DNA of 64,000 nucleotides from Armatimonadota bacterium (GTDB lineage: Bacteria; Armatimonadota; Fimbriimonadia; Fimbriimonadales; Fimbriimonadaceae). Shown here piece after piece: positions 9,102 to 16,627 of this stretch. Each line of letters begins with the position of its first letter. The first letter of the stretch is position 1. The position numbers and the translations under genes are program-made. The stretch lies in the NCBI GenBank assembly GCA_020161505.1, contig JAIUNY010000002.1:1-64000 (forward strand), given 5' to 3'. A model generated the notes under the pieces. That model was not told the origin of the DNA and made no database searches. It was given only the letters and a program-made list of their open reading frames with translations.

Positions 9102-9141
9102 AAAGCCTCCGATGAAACATTCGGAGGCTTTCCGTTTTTTT
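9102..9141 (+). terminator. rho-independent terminator after the tricorn gene
   Basis: A perfect 11-base inverted repeat (AAAGCCTCCGA at 9102-9112 with TCGGAGGCTTT at 9121-9131) encloses an 8-base loop. Seven T's follow at 9135-9141. It separates the tricorn gene from the PilB-type gene. Confidence 0.93.
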
Positions 9142-9192
9142 ACGGTGCCCCGCGAGTTGAGTTCACAACGCAACTTTGAGAAGGACTAACCA

Positions 9193-12100
9193 ATGGGCGA
9201 AAGATTTAGCTGGGACAAGCTCCTGCGACGCGGCAAGCAGGACGAGGACAACACGATCAATATCACGCCGAACGAGGAGCCGATGGCTCCCGTTGCGTCG
9301 TTGAAATCGACGACCCCCGTTGCTCAAAGCGTTCCGCTTGCGAAAGCGTCTCCGGACACGATGGCTCCGCCTCCGATGGCGCAAGAACCAACCGCTCCGA
9401 AGGCTCCGCTGGTGATCGAGTGGAATCAGTATCAGCAAATCGCTGAGTCGGCCCAGCCTCCGGTCGAAGCGGCAGCGGCTCCCGCGCCGCCGACCGTCGC
9501 TCCGCCTGTTCCTGCATCGCATCCGGTGGCGCAAGCTCCTGCAGGTCACGAAACCTCAGAGGTCGCTCATGCCTTTTGGAACAAGATGGGCAGCGAAACC
9601 GCTGAAGCTCTGCACAGTACGCCAGCCGCCGTCCCTCCTGCTCCCGCCGCTGGGATCAACTTGGGCTGGGACGATGTGGAACTCACGCCTGCCGAACGCG
9701 CGGCGGGTAAGACCGGCGAACTTCCCCCTGTCGCCTCCATTCCAACCGCTCCGGAGATTCCTACTCCGGTTCAACCCCTGATTTCTGAAATCCCGCCTGC
9801 CGTCGCTCCCATGACGCCCGCCCCCGCTGAGGAGGCTCCGGCCGGAGTGGTCGAGGCGGACATCTTCCAACCGATTCAGGTTGAGCTCTTGGGTGCCTCG
9901 ACTCCCGAGTGGGCTGCCCCTGCTCCGGTGGAGGCAGCTATCCCCGCTCCTCTTGCTCCGGAATCCATTGCTCCCGCGAGCGATTTTCCCGGTTTCGGAA
10001 CCTCCGAGGTTCCCCCGGCTCCGGCGGCCGAAGTCGAAGTACCTCCCACCGTCGAGCCGCTGGTGGAAGCCACCTCCGCCCCGGTTTCAGAACTCAAGCC
10101 CGCCAGTGAAGGCCTGCAGCCGATAGAAGTGGGCGAGCCACGATGGCTTGGAACCCCAAGCTCTCATAGCGAAGAAAAGCCTCGGCTGATGGGCTTCGGT
10201 GAGGGCACAAGGGTGCTGGGAAGCACTTCTGAACCGATCAGTCAAGAAACGTCTAGCCCGGCGGAACCCGCGCCTGTGGAGGGAACCCGGGTGACGGAGG
10301 CCCCGGTGGCGAATCCTTGGGCCTCTCTCACAAAGCCCGTCGAAACACCGACGGAGGCTCCTGCGGCGTCTGCCTGGAATCTGCCACCCGTGACCGCTCC
10401 AGCTCCCGAGGTACCGGTGAGCGAGGAAGCCCCGCAAACTTCCGCCTGGAATCTCCCCCCGGTGACGCCGGTGGTGTCGGAAGTGCCGACTCTGGAAATT
10501 CTCCCGACTGAACCAGCAGAAGCGGCCCCCGCGCCGGTCGAGCCTCCTGCTTCTGAGGTTACTCTGGAAGCGCCGATCGCCTCGGCCTGGAACATGCCTC
10601 CGGTCGCAGAACCAGCCCAAGAGGAGACGATCAACGAATTGCCACCGATTGCCGCCCCGATCGAGGAGACAACCTCCGCGTGGGGTCAAATCGACACGGC
10701 TCCAGCAGCAGAGGCCCCGACGATTGAGGCCCCGGCTGCGGAAGCCCCCTTCTCCTGGTCTCAGATCAGCGAAGCTGCGCCCGTGATGCCGGCACCGATC
10801 ATGGTGGAGGAGCCCTTGGTGGCCGAACTCCCTCCGGTCGCCGAGCCGATCGCCCCGGCTTCGGACGCCCCTCCGGCATCCATGGCCCCGAGCGTGCCGC
10901 CGGTTTTCGAGTCTCCGGGTGAGGTGACCTCTTCCGAAACAAAAGCTCCGGAAGTGCTGGCCGAGGCTTCGCAGGTTCCTGCGAACGAGGTTCCGTCGAT
11001 CTTCACGACGCCTCCGGCCGCTGAGGTTCCTGCCCCAGAGGCTCCAGCCGCATCGAGCGACGTGCCGAGCATCTTCACGACGCCTCCGGCATCGGAAACG
11101 TCCGCTGCACCCCCCAGCGATCCATCGGCGATTCCACCCGCCTACGCCAAGCGTTCCGCTGATGACCTCTCCGTCCAGAAGGCCCGCGACAATCGACTTG
11201 GCGATCTGCTGGTCGGCAACAAACTCATCACGCAGAAGCAGCTGGATCGTGCTCTGGAGCGACAGAAGGAGACCAACGAGCGGTTGGGGCAGATTCTGAT
11301 CGCTATGCAAACGATGAGCGAGAAGCGCTTGCTTCAAGTGCTCTCTGCGCAAAAAGGCGTGAGTCCGTGGCACCTGGAGACCGATGCCCCGACCCAGGAA
11401 GCCGTGGCCCTCGTTCCTGAGCAGATGTGCCGCATCTTCCAGGTGATTCCGGTTGCGATTCGGGGTGACCTCCTCCTCCTCGCCATGCGCGACACCGAGG
11501 ATATCGAGGCCATTGAAGCGATTCGCAACCACACCAAGCGACGCATCGAACCCGTTCTCGCCGATGAAGCCCGTCTGGCTTACACCATCGACAAATCGTT
11601 CGGAATTGCCGAGACCCGGCGTCTCGCGGCAATGGATGAACTCGTCGGTGAAGCGCTGCACGGAGTGGACAATTCTCGTCCGCTTGGTACCCAGGAACGC
11701 GCGATCCTGAGCGAGGAAGACACGCGTCCCGTCGTGGGTCTGGTCAATCAGATCATCGAGGACGGAATCCGGATGCGGGCGAGTGACGTCCACATCGAGC
11801 CCGGCTACGAGAAGATCGAGATCCGCTATCGACTGGATGGTCGCCTGACCACCGTCCGTGATCTCCCGATCGAGCTCTTGCCGATGCTGGTGGCTCGGGT
11901 CAAGATTCTCTCCGAACTGGATATCGTCGAATACCGTATGCCTCAGGACGGGCGCATCACGGCCCAATTCGGCCCTCATGTGGTCGATCTGCGAGTGAGC
12001 GTGCTCCCGAACTACCACGGCCCCCGGGTGGTGCTGCGGATTCTCGACAAGTCGGTCGGTCTGAAGAAGCTGACCGATCTTGGATTCGAAGACCGGAACT

Positions 12101-12936
12101 TGAGCCTGTTCAAGGACTTGGTGGCGAAGCCCTACGGCTTGTTTCTCGTCACAGGCCCGACAGGATCGGGCAAGACGACGACCCTCTATTCCGCGCTCAA
12201 CGAGCTTCGCGATACCGCGACGAACATCATGACGTGCGAAGATCCGGTGGAATACGACCTTGCCGGAATCAATCAGTCGCAGGTGAACGAGAAAGTTGGA
12301 TTGACGTTCGCTCACCAGCTTCGCGCGATTCTTCGCCAGGATCCCGACGTGGTGTTGGTCGGAGAAATCCGGGACAAGGAGACGGCTGAGACCGCGATTC
12401 GTGCCGCGATGACCGGTCACATGGTGCTCTCGACGCTCCACTGCAACGATGCGCCTGGCGCGATTCCCCGCTTGCTGGATATGGGCGTGGATCCGTACCT
12501 GCTGAGTACGGCGTTGGTCGGCACGATGAGCCAGCGATTGGTGCGCGTCCTGTGTTCGCACTGCAAGACGGAAGACGATGCAACCGCTGAGGAAACCGAG
12601 ACGATGGCCAAGCTGTTTGGTGTGCCGGATGTGAAGAAGATCTGGCGAGCCAACGGCTGCGATGAGTGCTACAACACGGGATACAAGGGCCGCATGGCGG
12701 TTCACGAGATCCTGCCGGTCGCTGAGGAGATCGCCCACCTGATTGCGGAGCGGGCTCCGATGGAGACTCTGCGCACGCGAGCCGGTTACTATGGCTATCT
12801 GCCGATGCAGCAAGATGCAGCGGCCCGGGTTCTGCGCGGCGAAACGACGTTGGAAGAAGCCAAGAGGCTGATCTCCTTCGACACGTTCGAGAAGCTCGAT
12901 GCTCCTCGTTCGCTGGAGTGGAAGTCGGCGAGCTAA
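9193..12936 (+). CDS. pilB: PilB/GspE-type secretion ATPase with a long disordered N-terminal region
   Basis: The C-terminal half is a hexameric ATPase that drives type IV pilus extension or type II secretion. A MshEN-like domain begins near residue 667 (NRLGDLLVGNKLI). Walker A (GPTGSGKT) is at 988-995, and Walker B (DVVLVGEIRD) begins at 1052. The zinc tetracysteine is C1121, C1124, C1156 and C1159 (CSHC and CDEC). The family is usually 500-600 residues. Here about 650 Pro/Ala/Glu-rich residues precede it, with repeated motifs such as SAWNLPPV and VPSIFTTPPA. The extreme N-terminus (MGERFSWDKLLRRGKQDED) is charged and aromatic. An AAGGA Shine-Dalgarno lies upstream. It sits between the two pseudopilin cassettes. 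PilB rather than GspE is not certain. Confidence 0.92.
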   Translation: MGERFSWDKLLRRGKQDEDNTINITPNEEPMAPVASLKSTTPVAQSVPLAKASPDTMAPPPMAQEPTAPKAPLVIEWNQYQQIAESAQPPVEAAAAPAPPTVAPPVPASHPVAQAPAGHETSEVAHAFWNKMGSETAEALHSTPAAVPPAPAAGINLGWDDVELTPAERAAGKTGELPPVASIPTAPEIPTPVQPLISEIPPAVAPMTPAPAEEAPAGVVEADIFQPIQVELLGASTPEWAAPAPVEAAIPAPLAPESIAPASDFPGFGTSEVPPAPAAEVEVPPTVEPLVEATSAPVSELKPASEGLQPIEVGEPRWLGTPSSHSEEKPRLMGFGEGTRVLGSTSEPISQETSSPAEPAPVEGTRVTEAPVANPWASLTKPVETPTEAPAASAWNLPPVTAPAPEVPVSEEAPQTSAWNLPPVTPVVSEVPTLEILPTEPAEAAPAPVEPPASEVTLEAPIASAWNMPPVAEPAQEETINELPPIAAPIEETTSAWGQIDTAPAAEAPTIEAPAAEAPFSWSQISEAAPVMPAPIMVEEPLVAELPPVAEPIAPASDAPPASMAPSVPPVFESPGEVTSSETKAPEVLAEASQVPANEVPSIFTTPPAAEVPAPEAPAASSDVPSIFTTPPASETSAAPPSDPSAIPPAYAKRSADDLSVQKARDNRLGDLLVGNKLITQKQLDRALERQKETNERLGQILIAMQTMSEKRLLQVLSAQKGVSPWHLETDAPTQEAVALVPEQMCRIFQVIPVAIRGDLLLLAMRDTEDIEAIEAIRNHTKRRIEPVLADEARLAYTIDKSFGIAETRRLAAMDELVGEALHGVDNSRPLGTQERAILSEEDTRPVVGLVNQIIEDGIRMRASDVHIEPGYEKIEIRYRLDGRLTTVRDLPIELLPMLVARVKILSELDIVEYRMPQDGRITAQFGPHVVDLRVSVLPNYHGPRVVLRILDKSVGLKKLTDLGFEDRNLSLFKDLVAKPYGLFLVTGPTGSGKTTTLYSALNELRDTATNIMTCEDPVEYDLAGINQSQVNEKVGLTFAHQLRAILRQDPDVVLVGEIRDKETAETAIRAAMTGHMVLSTLHCNDAPGAIPRLLDMGVDPYLLSTALVGTMSQRLVRVLCSHCKTEDDATAEETETMAKLFGVPDVKKIWRANGCDECYNTGYKGRMAVHEILPVAEEIAHLIAERAPMETLRTRAGYYGYLPMQQDAAARVLRGETTLEEAKRLISFDTFEKLDAPRSLEWKSAS

Positions 12937-12960
12937 ATTAAGGCAAGCTCAGCGAGGAAT

Positions 12961-13001
12961 ACCGCCTCTCGGCTCGATGAGCCGAGGGGCGGTTTTGTTT
13001 T
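12961..13001 (+). terminator. rho-independent terminator after the PilB-type gene
   Basis: A 15-base stem with one mismatch (ACCGCCTCTCGGCTC at 12961-12975 with 12979-12993) closes a 3-base loop. TTTTGTTTTGG follows. Confidence 0.92.
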
Positions 13002-13020
13002 GGTCGGGTAGCCTCCGGGC

Positions 13021-13746
13021 ATGACTCTGCTCGCGGCGGTGGCGATCTTAGCGGCGATGATCGCGAGCGTGGCGGGGTTTGGGATCGGGAGCCTGCTGAC
13101 GCCCGCGCTGGCGATTCAAACCGGGATGGGGGTGGCGGTGGCGGCGGTTTCGCTGCCGCACTTTGTCGCGACGGTGGTGCGGGCGTGGAGGCTGCGCGAC
13201 GAGATCGATTGGTCTTTTTTGCGTACGTTTGGCGTGACGAGCGCGGTGGGGAGCCTGGCGGGAGCAGGGATCGCGGCAATTTGGGGAGCGTCGTGGCTGG
13301 GGTTTATCCTTGGTGGCCTGATGCTCTTTGTTGGCTCCATGGGGTTGCTCGGCCTGACCTCGAAGTTCGTTCTGCCGGAGAAGTGGACGCTGCTGGGGGG
13401 CCTGGTCAGCGGGGTGTTTGGCGGCCTAGTGGGGAACCAAGGCGGAGTGAGAAGCGCGGCGATGCTGGGGAGCGACCTGAAGAAAGAAGCCTTTGTCGCC
13501 ACGGCCACCGCCACCGGCGTGATCGTGGATCTGGCGCGGCTGCCGGTCTATCTCGCCGTGTATGCGCGAGAGCTTCCGGCATTGTGGCGGGAGATCGGGG
13601 TGATGACAGTCGGGGTGGTTATCGGCACCTTCCTGGGCGTCCCGGTGCTGAAGCGTATCCCGGAGGCGACATTCCGCAAGGTCGTTTCCGGGATTATTTT
13701 GTTTATTGGACTATTCGTTCTTTATCGTCACGTTTCGTCTGCTTGA
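13021..13746 (+). CDS. TSUP (TauE/SafE) family permease
   Basis: This 241-residue integral membrane protein has about seven or eight hydrophobic segments and the two-repeat character of the TSUP family. The first repeat has GFGIGSLLTPAL near the N-terminus. The second has GLVSGVFGGLVGNQGGVRSAAML, the usual Gly-rich re-entrant motif. Family members export or import sulfite, sulfonates or organic acids, and the substrate here cannot be read from sequence. Its 3' end overlaps the convergent gene at 13703-14110 by 44 bases. Confidence 0.85.
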   Translation: MTLLAAVAILAAMIASVAGFGIGSLLTPALAIQTGMGVAVAAVSLPHFVATVVRAWRLRDEIDWSFLRTFGVTSAVGSLAGAGIAAIWGASWLGFILGGLMLFVGSMGLLGLTSKFVLPEKWTLLGGLVSGVFGGLVGNQGGVRSAAMLGSDLKKEAFVATATATGVIVDLARLPVYLAVYARELPALWREIGVMTVGVVIGTFLGVPVLKRIPEATFRKVVSGIILFIGLFVLYRHVSSA

Positions 13747-14110
13747 GGAAGAGCCAAAATGCCGTGGCCGAGCCCGCGACGACTGCAACCACCGACGTGA
13801 GAATGAAGATCAATGCGTCACGTCGCACATCCACACCTGGCGGTGCGGACTGAGCAGTGCGCACCGCACTCAGCCCCTCTGAAGCCAGGCTCACGAGAAT
13901 CGCGGTTCCGATAACCGCCACCCAGGTTCGTGAACGAACCATCGCCCAAGTCAACAAAGCACTCAACACGGCGAGTTTAGGCATCATCATCAAGACATAG
14001 CCCAGTGCGTCCGTCCGAAATCGGATGGGATAGGTCGCGTAGCGCACTGCAACGACCCATACGCATATACAGAGGAAAGACAGAATTAACGCCCGCGCTG
14101 TTCTGTCCAA
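13703..14110 (-). CDS. four-helix membrane protein (cassette B, gene 3)
   Basis: This 135-residue protein has about four membrane helices and a basic C-terminus (KQTKRDDKERIVQ). It begins with TTG, supported by GAGGAA eight bases upstream. The start lies inside the end of the pseudopilin gene (25-base overlap), so the two are probably translationally coupled. Length, topology and position in the cassette match the protein at 1185-1595. No known family was recognised. The 3' end runs 44 bases into the convergent TSUP gene. Confidence 0.7.
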   Translation of the reverse strand: MDRTARALILSFLCICVWVVAVRYATYPIRFRTDALGYVLMMMPKLAVLSALLTWAMVRSRTWVAVIGTAILVSLASEGLSAVRTAQSAPPGVDVRRDALIFILTSVVAVVAGSATAFWLFLKQTKRDDKERIVQ

Positions 14111-14736
14111 TTCTTGTATTCCTCGGTTTCGGTGAAGAAGAGCAGACTCGGTGTTCTGCCACCCTGACCAGACTCATCCTGAATCGTGTCCTTATGGGGA
14201 AACCTCTGCACGCTTCCATCATAAAGGAGCCTTCGATAGAAGCCTTTACTGAAGATCAGGGGATTTCCGGGCAGCGATAGCTCACTGATGCTCAAATCGA
14301 CGAGCCATCCGCCATCAGGAGCTTGTTCGGAAAATCGCCTACAGTTAGCCTGTACGCTCCATTCAAGAAACCCCGTAGGAGTCATTTTGTAGGGCAGCTG
14401 TGGCGCACCTCGCGCCATCCCTCGGTACGAATCTCGGACAACCTCTTCGGCAAGACCTTGCGGAAATGGATCCCTAGCAAATCCCAAGAGTCGCGAATCA
14501 ACCTGACCTCGAAGCACTAGAACGCTCGGCGAAAGTGGATACTCTCCAAAGTCGCTCCTATACATTTCTGCTGCCTGCCCCAATTGCCGGAGACTTTGCC
14601 GAGCCGATGAATCTTGGGCACTGGACTTGGACCTCGAAAATCCAACGAACACTAGACTAGCAAGAATCATGATCACCCCAATGACGACCAGAAGCTCGAA
14701 AAGCGTGAATCCTAGTCTGGAGTACTGACGAAGCAC
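14086..14736 (-). CDS. type IV pilin-like / pseudopilin protein (cassette B, gene 2)
   Basis: This 216-residue protein has a textbook prepilin start: a short basic leader to G9, cleavage before F10 (GFTLFELLVVIGV), Glu at mature position 5 (E14), then a hydrophobic helix. SLRQLGQAAEMYRSDFGEYPLS follows in the place where GspG/GspH-like pseudopilins have their first helix and loop. A YDGSV segment lies near residue 180. The start codon is GTG at 14736, inside the end of the Cys-rich gene. The protein is the positional and partly sequence-level counterpart of the pseudopilin at 585-1181. Confidence 0.87.
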   Translation of the reverse strand: MLRQYSRLGFTLFELLVVIGVIMILASLVFVGFSRSKSSAQDSSARQSLRQLGQAAEMYRSDFGEYPLSPSVLVLRGQVDSRLLGFARDPFPQGLAEEVVRDSYRGMARGAPQLPYKMTPTGFLEWSVQANCRRFSEQAPDGGWLVDLSISELSLPGNPLIFSKGFYRRLLYDGSVQRFPHKDTIQDESGQGGRTPSLLFFTETEEYKNWTEQRGR

Positions 14737-15116
14737 GTATCACCTGGGCAACTTTGTGGGTAGTAACTATGGCAAATGGGATTTGGATTGTCGGCGGCAT
14801 AACAAACCCACCGACTTCCATTTTCATAGATTAATGTCTTCTTGTAAAAATTCTGTGCCTCGAAAGGTTGCGTGGGAGGCTGTGGCTCACCTTCATTGCA
14901 TGCCCAAGTCCATTTGATAGCGATTGTGACTGGCCCAAAAAGTTGGGTTCGATCCAAATTTCCGCAATAAACGGTCGGCTCGTCTTCGAATTCTGCCGCA
15001 GAATGCTCTCTCGCTTGCTCCCTTTGCTCGATCTGCTCGTAAGTTAACTCGCCGGTGGCAGAGTAGGAACTGACTCCTGCGAGTACAACAATTGATAATA
15101 GTTCATTCACCTTCAT
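14712..15116 (-). CDS. Cys-rich small exported protein (cassette B, gene 1)
   Basis: This 134-residue protein starts with a signal-like segment (MKVNELLSIVVLAGVSSYSATG), then an acidic/Gln helix, then a Cys-containing domain. Cys are at 51, 73, 105, 115, 123 and 128. The last five share residue numbers with the protein at 181-579, as does W69. The closing pattern C-x9-C-x7-C-P-x2-T-C is identical. Outside these positions identity is low, so the two are anciently diverged or fast evolving. Its end overlaps the pseudopilin start by 25 bases. Hand-counted GC over 14821-14880 is 24 of 60, much lower than in flanking genes. Confidence 0.75.
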   Translation of the reverse strand: MKVNELLSIVVLAGVSSYSATGELTYEQIEQREQAREHSAAEFEDEPTVYCGNLDRTQLFGPVTIAIKWTWACNEGEPQPPTQPFEAQNFYKKTLIYENGSRWVCYAADNPNPICHSYYPQSCPGDTCFVSTPD

Positions 15117-15147
15117 GACTCAATCATATCAGGCTTTAACACTGATG

Positions 15148-16005
15148 TTAAATATTCGAATTAGCGTTTTTCCGGTAATGACCCGCGAGAATCCGGGAAT
15201 ACGCCCCGCTTTCGTACCACTTTTCAAGCTCATGGGCGCGGTGGACGGGCATGGGGTGGCTGCTCGTGACCCCGTAGAACATGAAGATCAGCATTTTGCC
15301 GATGCTGTCCATGAAGTTCATATCTTGGTACGCGCGTGCTTGATCGAGGAACGAGGTGTGGTCGGCCTCGTGGGCGAGGCGTGAAGGCCCGCCTGTGAGC
15401 ATCAGATTGGCCTGGGCAGAGAGCGTGAAGTCTTGCGCACAGAGCAACCCGGCTCGGTCGGCGGTGATTTCCGCCTGCCGCGACCACTCGAAGAAGGCAC
15501 TCATCAAGGCAATCTGCGCGACATCGCCGAGCCCGAGAGTCCGCCGTCCCAGCATCTCAAGGAGGGGCATCAGCACACTTGCGACTGATCGGTACAAAAT
15601 ATGACCGGCCTTGATATGGCCTAGCTCATGGCCGATCAGATGATACAGCTGCTGGTCGTCCAGCGTATCGAGCAACGAAGATCGAATGGTGATGTAGGGT
15701 CGCTCAATCCCACCGGCGAAGGCGTTCGGAAACGGGTTGCTCGTCAGATAGAGCTCTGGCTCCGGCATATCAAGAATGTCGCTGCACTCCCGGAGGATCT
15801 CATAGACGGTGGCGTACTGCTTCGGGCCACACCGGACACTCGTCGCCATGTTCCAGCAGTAGATCCAGCGATCAATTCCGCTCTCGTGAAACTTGCGGAT
15901 CACTTGGGGCAAAAGCGGGACTCGCTTGAGCGCCTCCAGTGCCTTGCGATCTGTCTCCGCGACAAAGGCGTCGCATGAAATGCCGGGGAAGGTGGTTCGC
16001 GCCAT
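15148..16005 (-). CDS. M48-family zinc metallopeptidase
   Basis: This 285-residue protein carries the gluzincin site HELGH at 126-130 and the third-ligand Glu in a QAEITADRAGLL stretch (E179). The order is that of M48 peptidases (HtpX/Oma1/YcaL group). PNAFAGG at 93-99 is also a family hallmark. No clear signal peptide is seen, and there is only one moderately hydrophobic stretch after the HELGH helix, so this looks like a soluble cytoplasmic form. Such enzymes act in protein quality control. It is on the same strand as the exported-protein gene upstream (59-base gap). Confidence 0.88.
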   Translation of the reverse strand: MARTTFPGISCDAFVAETDRKALEALKRVPLLPQVIRKFHESGIDRWIYCWNMATSVRCGPKQYATVYEILRECSDILDMPEPELYLTSNPFPNAFAGGIERPYITIRSSLLDTLDDQQLYHLIGHELGHIKAGHILYRSVASVLMPLLEMLGRRTLGLGDVAQIALMSAFFEWSRQAEITADRAGLLCAQDFTLSAQANLMLTGGPSRLAHEADHTSFLDQARAYQDMNFMDSIGKMLIFMFYGVTSSHPMPVHRAHELEKWYESGAYSRILAGHYRKNANSNI

Positions 16006-16064
16006 GAATCAACTCTTAGCTCATGCTACGTCGCAGCTTCCCCGGGGTTGCCAGCAGGAAGAAA

Positions 16065-16580
16065 CTACCCGTCCACGCGGACGATCAGGCTGCGCTCATT
16101 GAGGTCATTCGTGTAGATCCGTCCACTTTCCGCATTCACCTTGGTGCCTTGCGCGGGCTTCACATAGACCACACCTGAGGCCCCAAAGTTGCCATCTGGT
16201 CGCCCATTTTCCAGCTGATAGTTGATACTGAATCGGTACTGCACCCGGAATCGACCGTCGGGAAGCTTATTGACGATGGCGCTGTAGCTTCGATCGGCGA
16301 TCGTGAGCGTTCGATCCGCGTTCGTCATCTGAATCGCGTGTCCGCTCGAGACAGAGGCCTCAGTGCCTTCATAGCAGTAAAGCGTCGCCTTCGTAAACGT
16401 CTCCGCTGTCCCCGTCGAATACTCCAAGGAGACCTGATATGGGCCAGCTTCCACCGCAATCTGCCGATCTTCCACCTTCCCCTTGGTCAGATCGGGCCCG
16501 CTCACCTGCGAAGACACAAGCGGAGTCAGAGCCGGAACGGCAGCGAGAGCGAAACTAGCAAGCAAAACCTTTGTGGTCAT
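16065..16580 (-). CDS. exported protein of unknown function
   Basis: The 171-residue product begins with a signal peptide (MTTKVLLASFALAAVPALTPLVSSQ). The mature part is beta-rich and reads like a single all-beta domain (YQVSLEYSTGTAETFTKATLYCYEG; DGRFRVQYRFSINYQLENG). No family is recognised. It follows rpoN on the same strand after 47 bases and precedes the M48 gene. Confidence 0.7.
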   Translation of the reverse strand: MTTKVLLASFALAAVPALTPLVSSQVSGPDLTKGKVEDRQIAVEAGPYQVSLEYSTGTAETFTKATLYCYEGTEASVSSGHAIQMTNADRTLTIADRSYSAIVNKLPDGRFRVQYRFSINYQLENGRPDGNFGASGVVYVKPAQGTKVNAESGRIYTNDLNERSLIVRVDG

Positions 16581-16627
16581 GCAAGACCAGACGATTGTGC
16601 TTGCCGTTTTGGTACGTTGGTGCCTGG

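Noticed and set aside
10087-12813. Minus-strand open frame of 908 codons
   Set aside because: It is antisense to the PilB/GspE-type gene, and its Arg-rich repetitive product mirrors the Pro/Ala-rich coding strand.
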